Assembly (NCBI RefSeq): GCF_000384315.1
Contig: NZ_ARVW01000001.1
Coordinates: forward strand, 7,051,001 to 7,115,000
Length of the DNA stretch: 64,000 nucleotides
Origin: Amycolatopsis nigrescens CSC17Ta-90
GTDB lineage: Bacteria; Actinomycetota; Actinomycetes; Mycobacteriales; Pseudonocardiaceae
Direction of reading: 5' to 3'
Under the pieces are notes generated by a model that was given only the letters and a program-made list of their open reading frames with translations, made no database searches and was not told the DNA's origin. Numbering within the stretch: the first letter of the stretch is position 1; each line of letters opens with the position of its first letter. Made by a program: the position numbers and the translations under genes. This document shows positions 10,701 to 18,324 of the stretch, piece after piece.

Positions 10701-10798
10701 CGGTGCCGTCGTCCGGTCCCGCGCGGTACGTGGCGGTGCGGGTGCATGGCACGACGACCGCGGCCCTCACCCGCCTTCGGGTCCACCCGGGGAGTTGA
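7724..10798 (+). CDS. Tat-exported protein with discoidin (F5/8 type C) domains
   Basis: A protein of 1,024 residues from the ATG at 7724, which has GAGGTGGAG 6-7 nt upstream; a GTG at 7712 overlaps that ribosome site and is unlikely. SRRRVLQAFGVGG followed by a hydrophobic segment is a Tat signal peptide, so it is exported folded. Residues ~45-430 are Trp/Tyr-rich and helical-looking, possibly a toroid-like carbohydrate-active domain, but I recognise no catalytic motif. A discoidin-like domain lies near 600-740 (GTASASSV, AIDGNTNTRWAV, SWLAVDLGS). A degenerate second one forms the C-terminus (AVDDDERTSWRP, MVVDLGAV). These usually bind sugars. The LacI-type operator just upstream supports a carbohydrate role. 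The enzymatic activity is unassigned. Confidence 0.85.
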   Translation: MSIEPSRRRVLQAFGVGGLALVATGLVSPGAGAGETAEWGGEAPDDVAATYQAVLLRHTRWAEQQFDQGAGIYPAKDFTFAVVLGNAVLLTRDGYDAAAAGVERDVLHRHTIDTIRHFARSNLVTGGTEWGRRLFFDTTFQSYFQLAGRLLWNDLDAATRANLNEIASGQAAYTAGLGTSDDPMSGDWTPRGLSGGYVGDTKLEEMGVYTQALAPGIAWAPGDPRAAAWRERFGRWSRNEAGLPPADLANPRVVDGVPISANTAENLYDTFLVENHGSFGPHYQEELWRTSGRNALHFLLAGQPLPEVLTAQPNGERLWHTMLLMASDAGEPLMPMVADREHLYGRDVLPLAFRAQVLGDRYAARAEAQLAARLQPYQAYSPVDRLTKFSGEPKYEPEARAEIAISYLLHEWRASHGGPVRPVSQAEFDAYAVGTRDFGAGPGLLAHRTSTAWAAAVSKPGYTKFAWQPHHDDWLFGVSGSTPMFLPSTALKVVERHTASWTKVRDGFDGTATVLKFDHGYAGFATLPSGAAVYATTGLAAGEGAVSVYNLDMPGMPGLTGSRTYRTAEGAVTVPITPTPPAGGRTDEVAFPAVTARYVRMLGVRPDPTYGYSLWSFEVRDGMRGTDLARAGTASASSVSPDKEAKYAIDGNTNTRWAVSTADRARADSWLAVDLGSPRGFDRVKLAWEAAAGRRYRIETSSDGIAWTAAATYPPPAVSTTGGWLDVDGRAGFTVTGSPNPITVTGDQIMLSDGSTAPLQVECHPDPRTLPVAAPRPAADLAAVRTSVLDGHLVLLNLSGSAAKATVALPATAGVVSLYRGDQVTTKDGSALTVSLGAAEGRVEPAWFTVRVAAGKTGLRASVVDAATVRFTAPAGAPVRLRVQPVGERPRQIAIPGGGTVTVTARTTRPYPLEDLAVGATTFPAEPLPPGMSAPSAAVDDDERTSWRPGTDGRMVVDLGAVRPLGQVELTWTGGRAPDVTVETSVDGRTYAPVPSSGPARYVAVRVHGTTTAALTRLRVHPGS

Positions 10799-10894
10799 CC
10801 TGACCGATCGCGGAGTCGAGCAGGTGGGCTCAGATTGCCTTCGTGCAGCTGAAGTCTCCTACCGGTGACGCTAGTGCCCCCTCTAACGAGCATC

Positions 10895-10911
10895 TCCGTT
10901 GTTCTTAGAAT
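10895..10911 (-). promoter_or_regulatory. Motif copy 1 (ATTCTAARAAYAACG) over the regulator's -10
   Basis: Read on the minus strand this is ATTCTAAGAACAACGGA and includes the dyad TTCT-A-AGAA. It overlaps a plus-strand TAGAAT (10906-10911), a good -10 element 7 nt before the GTG at 10918. A near copy occurs at 11555-11571. Together they suggest that the intervening HTH regulator binds both sites. Confidence 0.5.
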
Positions 10912-10917
10912 GGTCGG

Positions 10918-11577
10918 GTGGAGGACATCGAGGCGATCGCCGTTCTGCAGGATCCCGTGCGGCGGCGGCTGTATGAGTACGTGGCCGCCCAGGACCACGA
11001 GGTGAGCCGGAACGAGGCGGCTGAGGGCGCCGGGATCCAGCGCACGCTCGCCGCTTTCCACCTCGACAAGCTGGTGGACGCGGAGCTGCTGGAGACCCGG
11101 AGCAGGCGTCTGAGTGGGCGCTCGGGCCCGGGTGCCGGGCGGCCGGCCAAGCTCTACCGCCGGTCCGGCGCCGAGCGCCAGCTCTCGATCCCGGCGCGCG
11201 ACTACCGCATCGCGGCCGACCTGCTGGCCGAGGTGGCGGAGGTCGCGCGCCTGGACGACGAACTGCAGGCAGCCGCCCGGCGGGAGGGGCGGGCTGCTGG
11301 CGCCGCCGCCGGGCCGGTCGCGGATCTCGCCGCGGCGAAGGCCCTGCTGGCCGCTCGCGGCTACGAGCCTCGAATGGATGTCGACGGGGGTGTCTTGCGG
11401 ATGGCCAACTGTCCCTTCCATGTCCTGTCCGAGCGGCATCCTGCGCTGGTGTGCGGCATGAACCTGGCGCTGCTGGAAGGGCTCATGGAGGGCACTAAAG
11501 GGTTGCGGGCCCGCATGGACCCGCGCCCCGGGCTGTGCTGCGTCGTCGTCGAGCATTCTAAAAATAACGACAGTTGA
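10918..11577 (+). CDS. Winged-helix regulator with C-terminal cysteine cluster (ArsR/SufR-like)
   Basis: A 219-residue protein. An N-terminal winged helix (LQDPVRRRLYEYVAAQ, VSRNEAAEGAGIQRTLAAFHLDKLVDAELL) is followed by a linker and a C-terminal region NCPFHVLSERHPALVCGMN ... GLCC. Those cysteines resemble the Fe-S-binding arrangement of SufR-type repressors, which suggests metal, iron-sulfur or redox sensing. The GTG start has TAGAAT 7 nt upstream and no ribosome site, so the mRNA is probably leaderless. The DUF3291 gene starts 31 nt after the stop. A shared AT-rich motif before both genes hints at autoregulation. Confidence 0.8.
   Translation: MEDIEAIAVLQDPVRRRLYEYVAAQDHEVSRNEAAEGAGIQRTLAAFHLDKLVDAELLETRSRRLSGRSGPGAGRPAKLYRRSGAERQLSIPARDYRIAADLLAEVAEVARLDDELQAAARREGRAAGAAAGPVADLAAAKALLAARGYEPRMDVDGGVLRMANCPFHVLSERHPALVCGMNLALLEGLMEGTKGLRARMDPRPGLCCVVVEHSKNNDS
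11555..11571 (+). promoter_or_regulatory. Motif copy 2 before the DUF3291 gene
   Basis: ATTCTAAAAATAACGAC matches copy 1 at 13 of 17 positions, an unusual coincidence in DNA this GC-rich. It overlaps the last codons of the regulator and is followed directly by TTGACA (11574-11579), a consensus -35 hexamer. No clear -10 follows. Confidence 0.45.
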
Positions 11578-11608
11578 CATAGAGCTACCGCGATGGTGAG
11601 GTGAGAGC

Positions 11609-12103
11609 ATGACGGGATACCACCTCGCCCAGCTCAACGTGGGCACCTTGAAATTCGCCCTCGATGACGTCCGCACGCACGGCTTCACGTCCATGCTCGA
11701 CACGCTGAACGAGGTCGCCGACAACGCGCCCGGCTTCGTATGGCGGCTGGTAGAGGATGGCGGCACCGACGCCACCGCGATCCGGACTTCGCTGGGTGAC
11801 GACGTCTTGGTGAACATGTCGGTCTGGGAGGGCCGAGACGCCCTGTGGGACTACGTCTACCGCAGCGGCCACTTGGACATGCTGCGCCGTCGTGCGGAGT
11901 GGTTCCAGCTGCCGAAGGCGCCGTTCCAGGTGCTGTGGTGGATCCCCGCCGGGCACCTTCCCACCGTCGAGGAGGCCGTCGAGCGCCTGGAACTGCTCCG
12001 CGAACAGGGCCCTTCGCCTTGCGCCTTCGGTTTCCGAGACAGCTACCTGCCTGAGGAAGCCGCCTCGGCGCAGTGGCGGCCGTCGGCCACGGTCGGCAGG
12101 TAG
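11609..12103 (+). CDS. DUF3291 family protein
   Basis: A 164-residue soluble protein (YHLAQLNVGTLKFALDD, VWEGRDALWDYVYRSGHLDMLRRRAEWF, LWWIPAGHLPTVEEAVERL) with the pattern of DUF3291, a dimeric alpha/beta barrel family related to small monooxygenases. No catalytic role is established for the family as far as I know. The ATG follows GAGGTGAG. It lies downstream of the cysteine-bearing HTH regulator and ends 6 nt from the convergent acyltransferase gene. Confidence 0.8.
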   Translation: MTGYHLAQLNVGTLKFALDDVRTHGFTSMLDTLNEVADNAPGFVWRLVEDGGTDATAIRTSLGDDVLVNMSVWEGRDALWDYVYRSGHLDMLRRRAEWFQLPKAPFQVLWWIPAGHLPTVEEAVERLELLREQGPSPCAFGFRDSYLPEEAASAQWRPSATVGR

Positions 12104-12109
12104 GCCAGA

Positions 12110-13321
12110 TCATCGTCCGGGAACCGCCTTGGTGGTCACCTGGTGCACGAACCACTCCAGCGGCCCGCGCCGCACCCAGCGCCGCCACAGCACCGACACG
12201 CCGAGCATCACCGCCACGGCCGCGGCGAGGTGGACGAACGACACCGAGGGCGGGTCGCCGATCAATGACAGGTAGCCGAAGTGTCCGGCGTACCAGGTCA
12301 TCGTCATGCCGCCGGCGGCCGCCAGCGGCCACAGCACCTTGCCGGCTCGCCGGCGTTCGAAGATCAGCAGCATGCCGCCGAGCATGGCCATCGCGATACC
12401 GATCATGAGCACGATGCCGAGCGGGCTCGTTGCGTACACGCCGTCGGTCGGCATGCCCAGCAGGGACTGCCACGGCAGCGGCGGCGGGCCGGAGTCGGTC
12501 GGCGGCGCGGCCATCGCGGCGGCGACGTGCTTGGCGGCGCCGATGCCGTGCCAGAGCACCGCGTAGACGGCGTAGGTCGTGGCCGCGATGCCGAGTCCGG
12601 TGCGCAGCAGCCGCAGCCGGACCGCGTGGTCGTGCAGGTCCAGCCGGCCGATGGCGAGGCCGGCGAGGACCAGCGGGATGCCGTAGACGGTCTGGAATCC
12701 GCCTCCGGTGAGTACGAGCTGGAACAGGTACCCGCCCCACTGGTCGGAGCTGGTGAGCACGTCGAGGCCGCTCGGCGCGTCGCCCCTCATCCACTCCGGG
12801 TGCGTGGACATCACCCACCACGCGCCGACCGTGACCAGTGGTGCGGCCAGTCCGGCGGCGGTGAACAGCGTGCGGGGGCGCAGCCGGGCCAGCGGGATCA
12901 GGAGCAGCAGCAGGACCGCGTAGTAGCTCAGCACCGACGCGCCGAACTCGTCGATGGCGAGGCTGATCAGGAAGAGCACGAGCGCGCGGACGGCGATCCG
13001 GCGCCGTGCGGTGGACATGTCCGGGCCGGCGTAGGGGCGGCTGCCACCGGTCATCAGCGCGACGGACACGCCGGCGAGCAGCACGAACAGGCTCATCGCA
13101 CGGGACGAGGTCTGCATGCTGATCCACTGCAGCACACCGGGCGTGTCCACCGGCCGCCCGGCGTGCAGCCAGCCCGTGGCGTAGAAGTGCGCGACGAAGA
13201 CACCGATGATCGCCAGCGCCCGAACGGCGTCGATGCCGAGCAGCCGGCCCCGCGGAAGCCGGTGCCCGGGCTCGAGTGGCGGTACGTCCGATGGGGTTGT
13301 CTGTATCCGTGGGGCTTCCAT
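12110..13321 (-). CDS. Polytopic membrane protein, DUF418/acyltransferase-like
   Basis: A 403-residue integral membrane protein with about ten hydrophobic helices. The start RLLGIDAVRALAIIGVFVAHF matches the DUF418 / heparan N-acetyltransferase-like superfamily, where R..D..R..A..G in helix 1 is diagnostic. The role may be acyl transfer to a cell-surface molecule, but substrate and activity are unknown. The reading frame is open to 14161 across the neighbouring genes. I placed the start at ATG 13321 because homology begins just after it. It may be the last gene of the response regulator-kinase-lipoprotein operon, 68 nt upstream. Confidence 0.85.
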   Translation of the reverse strand: MEAPRIQTTPSDVPPLEPGHRLPRGRLLGIDAVRALAIIGVFVAHFYATGWLHAGRPVDTPGVLQWISMQTSSRAMSLFVLLAGVSVALMTGGSRPYAGPDMSTARRRIAVRALVLFLISLAIDEFGASVLSYYAVLLLLLIPLARLRPRTLFTAAGLAAPLVTVGAWWVMSTHPEWMRGDAPSGLDVLTSSDQWGGYLFQLVLTGGGFQTVYGIPLVLAGLAIGRLDLHDHAVRLRLLRTGLGIAATTYAVYAVLWHGIGAAKHVAAAMAAPPTDSGPPPLPWQSLLGMPTDGVYATSPLGIVLMIGIAMAMLGGMLLIFERRRAGKVLWPLAAAGGMTMTWYAGHFGYLSLIGDPPSVSFVHLAAAVAVMLGVSVLWRRWVRRGPLEWFVHQVTTKAVPGR

Positions 13322-13389
13322 GGCCGACACGCTGCCGGTCCGACGTCCTGACCCGATCCCCGCGATGTCGCGGTCGTGTCGCAAGCGGC

Positions 13390-13881
13390 CTACCGGAACG
13401 GCAGCACCGGGCAGTGGCGTGTCTCGGTGTCGGGGCCATGGACGAAGCTGAGCCGCACCCCGGTCGCCGGGGAGCCACCGGACTGCTGGTGCACCGCCAG
13501 CGCCGTGCACACCAGCTGGTCGATGCCGACCTCGCGCCGCACGTCGTCCCGGTCGATCGGCAGCCCGACGGTGATCACCTCGCCGGCGGTGGTGATCGGG
13601 AGCTCCAGCGCGACCTCGCTGAACCCGGCGTAGGAGTGCAGCCCCGGACCCGGCCGCGTCGTGGTGAGCAGCATCTTGACCGCCTGGCCGATCGTGCTGA
13701 GCCCGTCGCCACGGCGTTGTACGACCAGGCCGCCGGCGTCGTCCACGAGGTACACCGGCGTGCCGGGTGCGAGTCCGGTCGGCGCTCGCGTGCCGCCAAG
13801 TACCCCGCTCGGCTGCACACCGCAACCTGCCGGCCCGAGCACCGCCGCGGCCAGCGCCGCGACCAGAGCCTTCCGGATCAC
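13390..13881 (-). CDS. Lipoprotein with GerMN-like domain
   Basis: A 163-residue lipoprotein with signal peptide and lipobox GPAGC. The mature part has TPVYLVDDAGGLVVQRR and a GerMN-like pattern (TIGQAVKMLLTT, ITTAGEVITVGLP). It overlaps the kinase gene by 4 nt. GerMN lipoproteins accompany kinases in actinobacteria, such as LpqB with MtrAB and CseA with CseBC. It may therefore modulate the adjacent sensor from the outer face of the membrane. Confidence 0.82.
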   Translation of the reverse strand: MIRKALVAALAAAVLGPAGCGVQPSGVLGGTRAPTGLAPGTPVYLVDDAGGLVVQRRGDGLSTIGQAVKMLLTTTRPGPGLHSYAGFSEVALELPITTAGEVITVGLPIDRDDVRREVGIDQLVCTALAVHQQSGGSPATGVRLSFVHGPDTETRHCPVLPFR

Positions 13882-15305
13882 CTACCTGCCTCCGTCCACC
13901 TTGGCAGGCGCACGGCGAAGCGCGCGCCCGCCCCGTCGGCGTTGCCAGCCCAGATCGTTCCGCCGTGCAGCTTGACGTTCTCCGCGGTGATCGCCATGCC
14001 CAGCCCGCTGCCTTCGGAGCGGGCACGCGCGGTGTCGGCCTTGTAGAACCGGTCGAACACGTGCCGCGCGACGGCGTCTGGAAGGCCGGGCCCGTGGTCG
14101 ACCACCTCGAGATGCACCCACTCGTCGTCACCGCGCAGGCGCACCACGACCGGCGGCGCACCGTGCCGGAGCGCGTTGCCGACCAGGTTCGCCGTGATCA
14201 CGTCCAGGCGCCGCCGGTCCAGTGCGGCGTCCAGTTCGCGCGGTGCGTCCAGCTCGACTTCGTCCAGCCAGCCACGGGAGCGCAGGCAGCCGCGCACCCC
14301 GGCGCGCAGCTCGACGTTCTCCGGGCACAGCGTGGCCGCACCCGCGTCGAACCTCGACACCTCGATCAGGTCCTCCACCAGCCCGGCCAGTTTGCGCGTC
14401 TCGGACACGGCGAGCTGGGCCGGCTCCCGCGCGTCCCGCGGCATCCGCTCCGCCTCGGCCTCCAGCACCTCGGCCACCGCGATCAGTGTGGTCAGCGGCG
14501 TGCGCAGTTCGTGCGACACGTCTGCGACGAACCGGCGCGCGTCGGCCTCCATCCGGGCCAGCTCGCCAACCGACCGCTCCAGCGAGGCCGCCGTTTCGTT
14601 GAAGGTCTCGGCGAGCTCGGCGAGTTCGTCCGAACCACGGGGCCGCAGCCGCGCGCCGAGGTCACCGCCGCCAAGCCGCCGCGCCGCGGTGCGGAGATCC
14701 CGTACCGGCCGCAGGACGCCCCGTGCGGCAAGCAGCGCGAGCAGCACCGCCACCGGCAGGGCCATGGCGCTGGTGCGGCTCGCGTTCGCGGTCAGCGCAT
14801 CGACCTGCTGCTGCACCTCGCTCAGCTCGCGGACCGCGTAGACCTCGACGCCGGACGGCCGCCGCTGCCCGTCCAGGTCAGTGATCATCACCGGCGTGCC
14901 GATCACCAACCTCGGCCCACCGTCCGACTCGACCCGCTGCACCAACAGCTGGTCGGCCTTGCCGGTGGCCGAACTCAGGTCGGGCGGCACGAGGTCGAGG
15001 TCGGCGCCGTGGGCCGACCGCAGGGCGCCGTAGGTCACCAGCGCCTGTCCGCCGATCGTCATCGCCAACCGGTCGAGTGCCGCCTGGTCGGGCGGATAGG
15101 GCAGGTTGGGTGCGATCGCGGTGACCTGCCGCTCGATCTCGCCGGCGAGCCGGTGCTGGGTCGCCTCGACCAGCGAGCTGCCGGCTGACGCCGCACTCGC
15201 CCACGCCGCGGTGGCCGCGCCGATCACGCCGACCGCGACGAAGGCCAGGATCAGCCGGGGACGCAACCCGCCGAGCACCGAGCGTGCTCTGCCCAGCGCT
15301 GTCAT
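13878..15305 (-). CDS. Sensor histidine kinase (CseC/MtrB-like)
   Basis: A 475-residue kinase with transmembrane helices at about 18-40 and 170-195. The extracytoplasmic loop between them ends in AVRELSEVQQQVDAL. HAMP follows, then HisKA (DVSHELRTPLTTL) and the ATPase domain (NLVGNALRHG, DHGPGLP, EGSGLGMAI). It overlaps its neighbours by 4 nt on both sides, which fixes operon order as regulator, kinase, lipoprotein. The set looks like a cell-envelope stress system of the CseABC or MtrAB-LpqB type. Confidence 0.93.
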   Translation of the reverse strand: MTALGRARSVLGGLRPRLILAFVAVGVIGAATAAWASAASAGSSLVEATQHRLAGEIERQVTAIAPNLPYPPDQAALDRLAMTIGGQALVTYGALRSAHGADLDLVPPDLSSATGKADQLLVQRVESDGGPRLVIGTPVMITDLDGQRRPSGVEVYAVRELSEVQQQVDALTANASRTSAMALPVAVLLALLAARGVLRPVRDLRTAARRLGGGDLGARLRPRGSDELAELAETFNETAASLERSVGELARMEADARRFVADVSHELRTPLTTLIAVAEVLEAEAERMPRDAREPAQLAVSETRKLAGLVEDLIEVSRFDAGAATLCPENVELRAGVRGCLRSRGWLDEVELDAPRELDAALDRRRLDVITANLVGNALRHGAPPVVVRLRGDDEWVHLEVVDHGPGLPDAVARHVFDRFYKADTARARSEGSGLGMAITAENVKLHGGTIWAGNADGAGARFAVRLPRWTEAGR

Positions 15306-15979
15306 ACCGGACCGAACCGGTAACCGAAACCGCGTACGGTCTGCACGAAGACCGGTCGGGACGGCTCATCCTCGATCTTTGCCCGCAGGCGCTGGACGCA
15401 GTTGTCCACCAGCCGGGAGTCACCGAGGTAGTGGTGCTCCCACACGAGCTCGAGCAACTGCTGGCGGCTGAACACCTGGCCGGGTGAACGGGAAAGTTCG
15501 AGCAGGAGCCGCAGTTCGGTCGGGGTGAGCGAGACCTGCCGCTCGCCCTTGGCCACGGTCAGCGCGGCCCGGTCGATGGTGAGGTCGTGGTGCCGGTCGC
15601 GGACACTCTCCTCGGCCGGAATGCCCCGGCGTAGCACCGCGCGGACGCGCGCGTCGAGCACCCTCGGCTGGACTGGCTTGACGACGTAGTCATCCGCGCC
15701 GGCCTCCAGCCCGCCGACGAGGTCCAGGTCGTCGCCGCGAGCGGTGAGCATGATGATCGGCAGGTTGCCGGTCGCGCGGATCCGTCTGCACACCTCGAAA
15801 CCGTCCATGCCGGGTAACATCAGGTCCAGCACCGCGATGTCGGGTGGCATGCCGCCCAGCGCGCGCAGCCCCTCCTCGCCGGTGCCGGCCTCAGCTACTT
15901 CGTGCCCGTGCCGGCCGAGCGCCAGTGCGAGGCTGCGGCGAATCGCCTGGTCATCCTCGATCAACAGAATCCTTACCAC
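15302..15979 (-). CDS. OmpR-family response regulator (CseB-like)
   Basis: A 225-residue regulator starting GTG (VRILLIEDDQAIRRSLALALGRHGHEV). The phospho-Asp is in VLDLMLPGMDG, the switch Lys in DDYVVKPVQP, and the winged helix ends RGFGYRFGPV. First gene of the three-gene operon. The kinase start codon overlaps its stop. Confidence 0.95.
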   Translation of the reverse strand: MVRILLIEDDQAIRRSLALALGRHGHEVAEAGTGEEGLRALGGMPPDIAVLDLMLPGMDGFEVCRRIRATGNLPIIMLTARGDDLDLVGGLEAGADDYVVKPVQPRVLDARVRAVLRRGIPAEESVRDRHHDLTIDRAALTVAKGERQVSLTPTELRLLLELSRSPGQVFSRQQLLELVWEHHYLGDSRLVDNCVQRLRAKIEDEPSRPVFVQTVRGFGYRFGPV

Positions 15980-16067
15980 GCGGCCGATTATCGGGACTCC
16001 GCCCGCAGTCGATCCGGAAGCCGGCGAGACTGCTACAGGATCAGGACATCAGGGCCGGCCCGGGTGT

Positions 16068-17006
16068 TCAGCGCAGGGTGAGTGGGGTCGCGGATTCGAT
16101 GCGGGTCAGTTTCTGCGGGTTGCGGACGTAGTAGAGGCCGGTGATGCGGGTGTCCTCGACATGCATCACGATGACGCCGTCGAGTTCACCGTCGACGTGC
16201 AGAGCCAGCGCCGGGCCCGCGTTGACCGCGGTCGGCTCGGCGGTGAGCGACACGTCGTTCCTGGTGAGCCCGCCGACGATGAACCGGGCCACCTTGCCGG
16301 CGCCGACGATCGGACGCGGGTTGGCCTGCTTGATACCGCCACCGTCGCTGATCGCGACGACGTCGGGGGCGAGCACGTCGAGCAGGCCCTGCAGGTCCCG
16401 GGTCTCGAGCGCCCGCTGGAAGGCTTCGAGAGCCGCTTGGGCCTGCCGTGCGGTGACCGCATGGCGCGGGCGGCGGGCTTCGACGTGGTGGCGGGCACGA
16501 TGGGCGATCTGGTGCACGGCGGCGGGGGTCTTGTCGACCGCGGCCGCGATGTCGTCATAGCCGATTCCGAATGCTTCGCGCAGCACGAACACCGCCCGTT
16601 CGGTCGGGGTCAGTGTCTCGAGGACGAGCATCAGCGCCATCGACACGCTTTCGGCGAGCTCGACGTCGGCGGCCGCGTCCGGTGCGGTGAGCAGTGGCTC
16701 CGGTAGCCACGAGCCCACGTACGCCTCCCTGCGGCGTTTCATCGAGCGCAGCCGGTTGAGCGACTGCCGGGTCGTGATCCGCACCAGGTAGGCGCGTTGG
16801 TCGTGCACTTGGGCTACGTCGACCTTTACCCATCGCAGCCAGGTTTCTTGCAGGACGTCTTCGGCGTCGGCCGCTGATCCGAGCATCTCGTAGGCGACGG
16901 TGAACAGCAGGTTGCGGTGCCCGACGAACGTCTCCGTCGCGCCGGCGGTGGCGTGGTCGTCGCCGTCGGCCCGCCGCTGCCCGCCGGATTCGCCTGTGGT
17001 GTCCAT
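16068..17006 (-). CDS. ECF41-type RNA polymerase sigma factor, copy 1
   Basis: A 312-residue sigma factor. Region 2 (LLFTVAYEMLGSAADAEDVLQETWLRW) and region 4 (LTPTERAVFVLREAFGIGYDDIAAAV) are followed by a SnoaL-like C-terminal extension. Three features mark the ECF41 group: WLPEP in the linker, DGGG in the extension (SDGGGIKQ) and NPxK near the end (YVRNPQKL). In this group the extension modulates activity and there is no anti-sigma factor. The gene lies 12 nt downstream of a flavoprotein gene, matching the known pairing of ECF41 genes with oxidoreductase-type partners. A second such pair follows at 18325-20467. Confidence 0.93.
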   Translation of the reverse strand: MDTTGESGGQRRADGDDHATAGATETFVGHRNLLFTVAYEMLGSAADAEDVLQETWLRWVKVDVAQVHDQRAYLVRITTRQSLNRLRSMKRRREAYVGSWLPEPLLTAPDAAADVELAESVSMALMLVLETLTPTERAVFVLREAFGIGYDDIAAAVDKTPAAVHQIAHRARHHVEARRPRHAVTARQAQAALEAFQRALETRDLQGLLDVLAPDVVAISDGGGIKQANPRPIVGAGKVARFIVGGLTRNDVSLTAEPTAVNAGPALALHVDGELDGVIVMHVEDTRITGLYYVRNPQKLTRIESATPLTLR

Positions 17007-17018
17007 GGAGTCGGTGTC

Positions 17019-18209
17019 TCAGGCGATCGGTGCGGGCGTGTCGCCGTGCTGGGCCCGCAGCAGCCGCGGCCTGTGCTTGCCGTCTTTGGGCCAGGAGTGC
17101 GAGCCGGGCTTGCGCGCTTCGGTGACCAGGTGTTTGACGCTGGCGGCGCAGGAGAGCTCTTTGAGCGTCTTGCCCATGAGCCCGCTGAAGTAGATCCGCA
17201 TCGCGGTGTCGTCCTTGTGGCCGAGCTGGAAGATCCCGGTGCGGCGGCCGAAGCTGATGCACATGGCGGGGAACGACAGGTCGATCGGTGCCGGCCGTTC
17301 GCCCGCGATCCGGTTCAGGACGGTGTCGGCGGCATGGGCGCCAAGGCAACCCGCGGCGTAGGCGCTCATCCGGAACGGCAGGTCGGATGGTGCTGACGAG
17401 TCACCCGCCGCGACGATTCGCTCGTCGTCGATGCTGGTCAGTGTTTCGTCGGTGAGCAGGCGCCCGGCGGTGTCGGTGCGCAACCCGCTGTTGGCCGCCA
17501 GGTCGGGGACGCCGAAGCCCGCGGTCCAAATGGTGACCTGACTCGTCAGCGTGCGGCCGTCGGCGAGTTCCACGGCCTCCCGTGTCACCGCATTGACCGA
17601 CGCATCCGAGCCTTCCAACACCTCGACCCGCAGCTTGGCGAGGTACTTGCGGGCGGTGCGTCGAGCTTGGGGGTGCAGGTACGGACCGAGGACACCCCCG
17701 CAGACCAACGTGACGGTGCGACCCTGTTCGGCCAGCTCCGCGGCGGTCTCGATACCGGTCGGACCACCCCCGACGACCGTCACCGCAGCCGTCGCGGGCG
17801 TGTCGTGGAGCGCTGACCGCAGTCGCTGCGCCGCCTCCAACGTGGAGATCGGGTAAGCGAACTCGGCCACGCCCGGCACCCGCGGGCCGGCGCTGCCGCT
17901 GCCCACCGCGTAGATCAGGTAGTCGTAGCCGATGCTGCCGCCCTCAGCCAGCGTCACACCGCGTCCGGCCGCGTCGATCCGGGTCGCGCCGTCGACGATC
18001 AACCGGACACCCTTGGCGAGGACTTCCGGGTAGTCGACGACCGCACCGTGGGTCCCGCCCACCAGCTGGTGCAGACGCAGCCGCGGGACGAAGACCGGGC
18101 GCGGATTGACCACGGTCACCGTCACGTCGTCGCGCTGTGTCAAACGATTGGCCGCCATCACACCGGCATATCCGCCGCCGAGCACGACCACATCGATGTT
18201 CTCGCTCAT
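17019..18209 (-). CDS. NAD(P)/FAD-dependent oxidoreductase, ECF41 partner 1
   Basis: A 396-residue NDH-2/AIF-like flavoprotein. The FAD-binding GGGYAG motif is at the N-terminus (VVVLGGGYAGVMAANRL). A second dinucleotide fold lies near 150 (VTVVGGGPTGIETAAELAEQG) and the FAD motif VAAGDSSAP near 280. No signal peptide or membrane helix is evident, so it is cytoplasmic or membrane-associated. It is first in the operon with sigma copy 1. The homologue at 19277-20467 has the same length, so the two modules look like an old tandem duplication. Natural substrate unknown. Confidence 0.9.
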   Translation of the reverse strand: MSENIDVVVLGGGYAGVMAANRLTQRDDVTVTVVNPRPVFVPRLRLHQLVGGTHGAVVDYPEVLAKGVRLIVDGATRIDAAGRGVTLAEGGSIGYDYLIYAVGSGSAGPRVPGVAEFAYPISTLEAAQRLRSALHDTPATAAVTVVGGGPTGIETAAELAEQGRTVTLVCGGVLGPYLHPQARRTARKYLAKLRVEVLEGSDASVNAVTREAVELADGRTLTSQVTIWTAGFGVPDLAANSGLRTDTAGRLLTDETLTSIDDERIVAAGDSSAPSDLPFRMSAYAAGCLGAHAADTVLNRIAGERPAPIDLSFPAMCISFGRRTGIFQLGHKDDTAMRIYFSGLMGKTLKELSCAASVKHLVTEARKPGSHSWPKDGKHRPRLLRAQHGDTPAPIA

Positions 18210-18245
18210 GGTGTCCTACCTTCGCTCCGTGGGGTTCGAGCACAA

Positions 18246-18272
18246 GACACCGCATCGAAGAACATCCTGACA
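18246..18272 (-). promoter_or_regulatory. Candidate ECF41 promoter 1: TGTCAGG-N16-TGTC
   Basis: On the minus strand TGTCAGGA (18272-18265) is followed after 16 nt by TGTC (18249-18246), 36 nt before the flavoprotein start. The published ECF41 consensus as I recall it is TGTCACA-N16/17-CGTC, so the -35 fits at five of seven positions. The equivalent place before the second module has the same TGTCAGGA. Confidence 0.45.
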
Positions 18273-18324
18273 ACATATGACGCACATCACTCAACAGTCC
18301 CGCAGCTCATCGCGCGACGGCCGG

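Noticed and set aside
13322..14161. Upstream extension of the DUF418-like frame
   Set aside because: Runs through the GerMN and kinase genes in another frame; homology begins only after ATG 13321.
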